From NCBI GenBank assembly GCA_027037155.1, contig JALWBK010000178.1, positions 1 through 8,464 of the forward strand: a stretch of 8,464 nt of DNA, in the 5' to 3' direction. The position numbers and the translations under genes are program-made. Of the stretch, positions 7,660-8,464 are shown piece by piece (the stretch's first letter is position 1; each line of letters starts with the position of its first letter). This DNA is from a bacterium (GTDB taxonomy: Bacteria; Thermosulfidibacterota; Thermosulfidibacteria; Thermosulfidibacterales; Thermosulfidibacteraceae). Below the pieces are notes generated by a model, which was not told where the DNA came from, did no database searches, and was given only the letters and a program-made list of their open reading frames with translations.

Positions 7660-7750
7660 GGGTAGAATTGATTTCACAAAAGGAGACTTGAGTAAATAGC
7701 TGATAGCATATAAAAGAGTTGAGCGCGCCAGAACAGCTGGGGAGGACGGA
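7660..7750. promoter_or_regulatory. Divergent intergenic region between hemH and ppiD
   Basis: These 91 bp separate the start codons of two divergent genes, so promoters for both the heme/par/atp run and ppiD are expected here. The centre (about 7691-7720) is AT-rich. I see a candidate for the plus strand only; no convincing -35/-10 pair is visible toward hemH. Confidence 0.5.
7688..7714 (+). promoter_or_regulatory. Candidate promoter for ppiD
   Basis: TTGAGT (7688-7693) and TATAAA (7709-7714) match the sigma-70 -35 and -10 boxes at 4/6 and 5/6. The spacer is 15 nt, shorter than the ideal 17. It would start RNA about 30 nt before the ATG at 7751, leaving room for the ribosome binding site GGAGG at 7741-7745. 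Confidence 0.3.
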
Positions 7751-8464
7751 ATGGTAGGGTACATCCAAAGGAACATCAAAAAATTCAGTGTTGTTTTATG
7801 GATCATTGTGGCTGCCTTTGTGGGAACCATCTTTCTCGTGTGGGGGCGCGGGTCCCTCATGGGTATAGGAGGGTCCTACGTGGCTAAGGTGGGCGATGTT
7901 GAGATCACCATCCATGACTTCCAGAGGGCCTATTCAAGGCTGTTGGATATTTACAGAAACATTTACAAGGAGAAGTTCACCCCCGAGCTTGCCAAGAAAC
8001 TTGGTATCAAGGAGCAGGCCCTTTCCATGCTCATTGATGAGGCTGTGGTGCTTAATGTGGCGTTGAAAGAGGGACTTACGGTTTCTCCCCAAGAGATGGC
8101 CGATGCCCTCAGTAGAGTGAAAGCCTTTCAGGTCAACGGGAGGTTTGATCCTCAGAGGTACAAAGAGGTCCTTCGGTTGAACGGGTACTCTCCGGTGGAG
8201 TTTGAGAGGGAGCTGTACGATGAGATTCTCAGGAAGAAGTTAGAGGTGATGGTTAAAGCTTCTGTGGATCTGTACCCTGCAGAGTTGGAGCTTTTCACCA
8301 GAGGTATGCTTCAGAAGGCAAAGGTTGATTACTTCGTGGCAGATATCGGCGATTTTGTGAATATGGTGGAGGTCTCTCCAGAGGAGGCCAAGAGCTTTTA
8401 TGAAAAACATAAAGATATGTTCCTGACAGAACCCCAGCTTGAGTTAGAGTATGTGTTTGTGAGC
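7751..8464 (+). CDS. ppiD: PpiD/SurA-like membrane-anchored periplasmic folding factor, 3' end outside window
   Basis: 238 codons are open to the right edge with no stop; PpiD proteins are usually around 480-630 residues, so well under or about half is seen. The start ATG has GGAGG at 7741-7745, 5 nt upstream. The N-terminus has a short basic cytoplasmic end (QRNIKK) and one membrane anchor at about 12-31 ([20 protein letters not shown]). The periplasmic SurA_N-like chaperone domain begins at [20 protein letters not shown], followed by [32 protein letters not shown], and a run resembling [26 protein letters not shown]. This order of anchor, VAKV-G--I---FQ, helix and NGRFD is the PpiD arrangement. 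The family assists outer-membrane and periplasmic protein folding at the inner membrane. The parvulin prolyl isomerase domain, if present, lies beyond the window, so enzymatic activity cannot be claimed. The gene diverges from hemH. Confidence 0.85.
   Translation, partial: MVGYIQRNIKKFSVVLWIIVAAFVGTIFLVWGRGSLMGIGGSYVAKVGDVEITIHDFQRAYSRLLDIYRNIYKEKFTPELAKKLGIKEQALSMLIDEAVVLNVALKEGLTVSPQEMADALSRVKAFQVNGRFDPQRYKEVLRLNGYSPVEFERELYDEILRKKLEVMVKASVDLYPAELELFTRGMLQKAKVDYFVADIGDFVNMVEVSPEEAKSFYEKHKDMFLTEPQLELEYVFVS

Noticed and set aside
7660..7860. 67-residue N-terminal extension of ferrochelatase
   Set aside because: It runs antisense to the start and membrane anchor of ppiD, and the family begins at the internal [10 protein letters not shown].
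1..8464. parS sites near parAB
   Set aside because: Scanning by eye for the 16-bp TGTTCCACGTGAAACA-type palindrome found no convincing match on either strand. Sites may lie outside the window.
1..8464. Novel defence system, mobile element, CRISPR array or RNA gene
   Set aside because: All coding space is filled by recognisable core genes in good frames, with no repeats, integrase/transposase motifs or tRNA-like structure seen.

Overview
The window is a compact, gene-dense piece of bacterial chromosome. Nine genes lie head to tail on the minus strand and one partial gene diverges from them on the plus strand. Several things suggest a thermophilic member of the Aquificota (Aquifex / Hydrogenobacter / Thermocrinis type): proteins rich in Glu, Lys, Arg and Ile, frequent AGA/AGG and ATA codons, strong GGAGG-type ribosome binding sites, almost no spacing between genes, and two different ATP synthase b-type subunits. 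The phylum is an inference from protein character and gene order. I could not run a search, and the genus is open.

Layout, read in the direction of minus-strand transcription (right to left): hemH (ferrochelatase, 7659-6757), hemG/hemY-type protoporphyrinogen oxidase (6778-5411), parA/soj (5414-4644), parB/spo0J (4662-3868), a 61-bp gap, then the ATP synthase genes atpF' (3806-3369), atpF (3372-2815), atpH (2815-2276), atpA (2270-762) and atpG (750 to beyond position 1). From hemH to parB every junction overlaps (22, 4 and 19 nt). From atpF' to atpG the genes overlap by 1-4 nt or are separated by 5-11 nt. This indicates one long transcript or two adjacent, partly coupled ones, with a candidate internal promoter at the parB-atpF' gap. 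On the other side of a 91-bp divergent intergenic region, a PpiD/SurA-like periplasmic folding factor starts at 7751 and runs off the right end.

Functionally, hemH and hemG are the last two steps of heme synthesis, needed for cytochromes. parA and parB segregate the chromosome origin. The atp genes encode the stator (b', b, delta) and part of the F1 head and stalk (alpha, gamma) of the F-type ATP synthase. The membrane rotor and channel subunits (c, a) are not beside them and must be elsewhere. The order soj-spo0J-atpF'-atpF-atpH-atpA-atpG is, from general knowledge, the arrangement of Campylobacterota such as Helicobacter, and it places the locus probably near the origin.

I found no mobile element, CRISPR array, RNA gene or clearly novel system. 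The points most worth a second look are the mixed-function gene run with its Campylobacterota-like order, a signal-peptide-like N-terminus on the AtpF b subunit, a Leu in place of the last Arg of the ParB CTP-binding GERRxR motif, and a short palindrome touching the atpF' ribosome binding site.
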